NCBI GenBank assembly: GCA_030432695.1 | Contig: JAUILN010000013.1 | Span: forward strand, 277,025 to 341,024 | Length of the DNA: 64,000 nucleotides | Direction of reading: 5' to 3' | Source: a bacterium | GTDB lineage: Bacteria > Planctomycetota > UBA1135 > UBA2386 | Part shown: positions 60,625 to 64,000 of the stretch, in pieces | How the letters are laid out: each line of letters opens with the position of its first letter | Numbering within the stretch: position 1 is the stretch's first letter | Notes under the pieces: model-generated | The model's database searches: none | Told to the model about the DNA's origin: nothing | What the model saw: only the letters and a program-made list of their open reading frames with translations | Made by a program: the position numbers and the translations under genes

Positions 60625-60953
60625 CGACCGGTCGGGTCCGGGTCACTGCCGCGGAACAGCCAGAATTGCAGCAGGATGGTGGCGGTCAGCAGCGTACCGG
60701 GGACGTTGGCGGCGACGAGGTACCAGTCGATCGGATCGAGCGCGAACGCGTAGAGTGTGAACAGCAAGAAGCCCAGGCACGACAGGCCGAACGTCGGCAG
60801 CGACAGGCCTTGGGTCGAGCGGCGGCGTGCGTTGGCCAGCACCTGCATCGGCAGGCCGAGGCAGGTGTAGACGATCATCGTGATGGCTGCGGCGGTGCCC
60901 AGGGCATCGGCCAACGTCCACCCGTCTTCGGTGGCGATCAGGGCGACGAACAT
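60621..60953 (-). CDS. SemiSWEET/PQ-loop-type small transporter
   Basis: GLPMQVLANARRRSTQGLSLPTFGLSCLGFLLFTLYAF; three predicted TMs in 110 aa. Confidence 0.75.
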   Translation of the reverse strand: MFVALIATEDGWTLADALGTAAAITMIVYTCLGLPMQVLANARRRSTQGLSLPTFGLSCLGFLLFTLYAFALDPIDWYLVAANVPGTLLTATILLQFWLFRGSDPDPTGR

Positions 60954-60957
60954 CGAT

Positions 60958-61371
60958 TCACAGCGCGTCCGGCGTGGGCGGTGGCGGCAGCTCGGCCGCC
61001 TCGTGGCGCAGGATGCGTCCACCGCGGATGGTGTCGCTCGGGAAGTCCTCGGGGAACCTGGGCGACGCGTGCCGGTCGCCGAACAGTCGGTAGCGGATTC
61101 GGAGGTGCGCGGCGCCTTCGCCGGCCGGTAGGTCGACCAGCCGCAGACCGTCCTCGAAGCGCTCCCGCTCGAACGCCGGCTCGCAGTCCAGCTCCAGGAT
61201 CGTCAGGCGGCGGTCGGAGACCGGCAGCTCGATCGTCTGGGGCTCGGGGCCGAGCTCGTGCTCGATTTCCAGGTAGCCCTCGAGACGGGGCGGCCAGTCG
61301 GAAGGCGGCAATGTCGAGCAGCCGGCTCCGAGGAGGCCGGCGACGACCACAGACAGTACAGTCCTCGGCAT
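60958..61371 (-). CDS. small lipoprotein, unknown function
   Basis: VVVAGLLGAGCSTLP lipobox. Confidence 0.65.
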   Translation of the reverse strand: MPRTVLSVVVAGLLGAGCSTLPPSDWPPRLEGYLEIEHELGPEPQTIELPVSDRRLTILELDCEPAFERERFEDGLRLVDLPAGEGAAHLRIRYRLFGDRHASPRFPEDFPSDTIRGGRILRHEAAELPPPPTPDAL

Positions 61372-61372
61372 C

Positions 61373-62239
61373 TTGTTCGGCGGAATCGCGGTCAGCGGCA
61401 ACCTGCTCTGCATCGGCTACACGGCCGCCCGGGGCCATCTGTTCCTGGTGGATCTGGAGGATCTCCAGGTGGTCTCGCACTGGAACTGGGAGGGCGACGG
61501 GGGCTACGGCGACGCGGGCGGCGTCGCGATGGACCGAGACTACAACATCTACGTCGCCGACACGCGCAACGACGTGGTCCGCCGCTTCTCGCCGTTCGGC
61601 CGGGAGGGGCGGACGTACGGCTTGCGCTCGCCCGACCCCGACGCGCGGGTCTCGGTGCGCCGCGACCGGACCGGCATGCTCGATCGGCCGCGCGCGGTCG
61701 CGGTCTACGGCGACGTTCTATGGGTGGCCTGCGGCGAGCGCTGGCTGAAGCGGGGGGTGCAGCGTTTCCAGCTGTCGGGCGAGACGTTGCCGCCGCTCCG
61801 GGCCTTCTCCGATCCCGAGGCGCGCTTCGGGGCTCCACGCGGCATCGACGCCAGCAAGGCCGGGGTGTTCGTCGCCGACACCCTGCACGGCGTGGTCCAG
61901 CGGTTCTGGCTGGAGGGCCGCTACGTCGGCCGGATCCACACCGCGCTGGACCCCGAGGACGTCAGCCGTCCGATCGCGGTGCTGGCCCGCGGGAACGGCG
62001 AACTCCTGGTGGTCGACGAGGGCGACCGCCCGGGGATCCGCCAGATCCCGCTCGATCGGCCGCCGCGGGATCTCGAGCTCGGGGCGCTCGTCGAAGACCC
62101 GCTCGATCTCGCGATCGACCGCAAGGGCCGGGTGCTGGTCCTCGATGGCAACGGCGAGCGGGTTCATCGCCTGCATGCGGATCTCAGCTACGACCGCGAG
62201 CTGTTCGACCTCCGCGAGATCGGCTTCGGGATCGATTGA
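61373..62239 (+). CDS. NHL-type beta-propeller protein (start uncertain)
   Basis: GGVAMDRDYNIYVADTRNDVVRRFSPFG, RGIDASKAGVFVADTLHGVVQRF, DLAIDRKGRVLVLDGNGERVHRL repeats. Confidence 0.75.
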   Translation: MFGGIAVSGNLLCIGYTAARGHLFLVDLEDLQVVSHWNWEGDGGYGDAGGVAMDRDYNIYVADTRNDVVRRFSPFGREGRTYGLRSPDPDARVSVRRDRTGMLDRPRAVAVYGDVLWVACGERWLKRGVQRFQLSGETLPPLRAFSDPEARFGAPRGIDASKAGVFVADTLHGVVQRFWLEGRYVGRIHTALDPEDVSRPIAVLARGNGELLVVDEGDRPGIRQIPLDRPPRDLELGALVEDPLDLAIDRKGRVLVLDGNGERVHRLHADLSYDRELFDLREIGFGID

Positions 62240-62275
62240 TCGTGCCGGCGGCACGACCCCGCATACTCGGGCGCC

Positions 62276-63670
62276 GTGAACTCTCCCGAGTCCCCGGCGG
62301 TCACCCGCCTCGGCGCCTTCGACGTCGGCTGCGTCGTCGTCGGCGGCATCATCGGCGTCGGAATCTTCTTCACGCCGGCCAAGGTCGCGGCGGCCTGCGA
62401 CGACCCGAGCCAGGTGATCGTCGCCTGGCTGCTCGGCGGCGCGATCGCGGTGCTCGGAGCGCTGGTCTTCGCCGAGCTGTCGCAGCGGGTGCCGAGCGAG
62501 GGCGGGATGTTCGCCTACGTCCACGAGGCCTGGGGGCCGCTGCCGGCGTTTCTCTACGGCTGGGCCAACTGGCTGGTGATCCAGGCCGGGGCGCTCGCGG
62601 TGATCGGCATGGTGATGGTCGACCACGCCGACAAGCTGGTGCACGGCGAGGCCGCAGCCGGCGGAACGGGGCTCGGCGCCTCCGCGAAGGTCGGGCTCGC
62701 GGTGGGCTCGATCGGCGTGTTCACGGCGTTGAACGTGCTGGGGCTGCGGGTCGGCAAGGGAGTCCAGAACACGCTGACCGTGCTGAAGACCGCAGCGGTG
62801 GGCGCCCTGGTGGTGCTCGGCGTGTTCGTCGCGGGCCGCGATCCCGAAGGCCTCGTCGAGGCGGCGGGTGGTGAGAATGCGGGTGACGGTCCGCGCGGCT
62901 GGCTGGCAGCGATGTCGGCGTCGATGCTGCCGGTGTTGTTCTCGTTCGGCGGCTGGCAGCAGGGCAGCTTCGTGAGCCGGGTCGCGCGCTCGCCGCGGGT
63001 CGTCGCACTCGGCATCCTCGGCGGCGTCGCGGTGGTGGTGGTCGCCTACCTGACGGTGAACCTGGCGTTCCTGTCGCTGCTGGGCTTCGAGGGCGCACGC
63101 ACTTCGACCACCATCGGTGCAGATGCCGCCGAGGTCGCGCTCGACGGCGTGGGGCTCGGCGAGTTCGGTGGCCGGGCCTTCGCCGCGTTGGTGGTGCTGT
63201 CGTCGCTCGGGATCATGAACACGATCTGCCTCGCGCCGCCGTTCGTGCTCCACGCGATGGCCCGGCGCGGCCTGTTCTTCGCGACCGCCGGCCACCTCCA
63301 CCCGCGCTTCGGGACCCCGACCCTCGGCGTGCTCTGCCAGGGCCTGTGGGCGATCGCGCTGCTGCTCCTGGCGCACAACCTCGAGGTCGTCGACCTCGAC
63401 TTCCTGCTCAACGGCGTGGTCTTCGTCGACTGGCTGTTCTTCGTGCTCTGCGGGGCGGGCCTGTGGCGACTCCTGCGCCGCGACGGGACGGTTCGCGAGG
63501 GCTTCCACCTGCCGGGGATCGGACCCGTCGCGCTGCTGTTCACCGCCGCCGCGTTGGCGGTGATGGCCGGCGCGATCTGGCAGTTCCGGGAGCCGACCCT
63601 GGCGGGGCTCGGGGTCTGTGCGGTGGGGGTGCCGGCGTGGGCGCTGATGCGTTGGCTGCGGTCCCGCTGA
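62276..63670 (+). CDS. APC-family amino acid permease
   Basis: VVGGIIGVGIFFTPAKVA, SEGGMFAYVHEAWGPLPAFLYGWANWLVI; 12-TM pattern; GTG start. Confidence 0.92.
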   Translation: MNSPESPAVTRLGAFDVGCVVVGGIIGVGIFFTPAKVAAACDDPSQVIVAWLLGGAIAVLGALVFAELSQRVPSEGGMFAYVHEAWGPLPAFLYGWANWLVIQAGALAVIGMVMVDHADKLVHGEAAAGGTGLGASAKVGLAVGSIGVFTALNVLGLRVGKGVQNTLTVLKTAAVGALVVLGVFVAGRDPEGLVEAAGGENAGDGPRGWLAAMSASMLPVLFSFGGWQQGSFVSRVARSPRVVALGILGGVAVVVVAYLTVNLAFLSLLGFEGARTSTTIGADAAEVALDGVGLGEFGGRAFAALVVLSSLGIMNTICLAPPFVLHAMARRGLFFATAGHLHPRFGTPTLGVLCQGLWAIALLLLAHNLEVVDLDFLLNGVVFVDWLFFVLCGAGLWRLLRRDGTVREGFHLPGIGPVALLFTAAALAVMAGAIWQFREPTLAGLGVCAVGVPAWALMRWLRSR

Positions 63671-63772
63671 AGTCGCAGGCCGGGGACTGCCGATTCGGGT
63701 CTTGCGGAGCCGGAGCGAGTCGCTATCGTCTCCGGCCCTCGACAGCGGCCCAGGCCGTCGTCGGGTCCGTGC

Positions 63773-63846
63773 GGCGGGATAGCTCAGTCGGTTAGAGCGG
63801 TGTCTTCATAAGGCATAGGTCGCCGGTTCAAGTCCGGCTCCCGCTA
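63773..63846 (+). tRNA. tRNA-Met (anticodon CAT)
   Basis: cloverleaf with anticodon loop TTCATAA, T-arm GCCGG-TTCAAGT-CCGGC, acceptor paired to TCCCGCT. Confidence 0.93.
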
Positions 63847-63886
63847 CACGCCCAAACGCTTGTCGATGGTGCGCTAGTGGTGTGAT

Positions 63887-64000
63887 TCACTCTGTTGGGG
63901 CATTATCCAGGGCGGCACGTGCGCGCCCCACCTTCGCGAGGATCTCCTCGACCGTCTTGCGCCAGACGAACGGCTTCGGATCGCCGTTGTGCTCGGCGAT
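63887..64000 (-). mobile_element. IS630-family-like transposase, C-terminal fragment (truncated by window edge)
   Basis: translates IAEHNGDPKPFVWRKTVEEILAKVGRARAALDNAPTE*, typical C terminus of IS630 DDE transposases. Confidence 0.75.

Noticed and set aside
61718-63508. 596-aa - strand ORF
   Set aside because: Antisense to the propeller and APC permease, Asp/His/Arg/Gln-rich mirror frame

Overview
High-GC bacterial chromosomal window of about 64 kb. It looks Planctomycetota-like from its protein content: a Ser/Thr kinase fused to a WD40-like propeller, a DUF1570-like zincin, a DUF2961-like protein and many exported orphans. This assignment is inference. I support about 50 CDSs, two tRNAs (Ala-GGC on -, Met-CAT on +), the 3' end of an IS630-like transposase at the right edge, two putative intrinsic terminators, and a dispersed palindromic element present twice. 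Most genes are core or metabolic: pepA-like, maf, folE, cysS, hemB, ftsY, nusB, ribH, lepB, gltX, sir2, uup-like ABC-F, crcB, galT-like, ECF sigma. The most interesting signals are: (1) a translationally coupled cluster (8504-12645) that pairs a FtsX/MacB-type ABC transporter with a ZnuA-like His-rich binding protein and an orphan membrane protein; (2) a secreted protein with about 12 copies of a ~26-aa 'GxFxDxxGDDxY' repeat (53250-55151); (3) tandem exported prenyltransferase/squalene-cyclase-like paralogs that share a 65-bp identical block; (4) two copies of a 41-nt REP-like palindrome, each just 3' of a stop codon; (5) NusB carrying an insertion that contains an 18-bp tandem repeat. Everything comes from reading the sequence and the supplied ORF track; no homology search was run.
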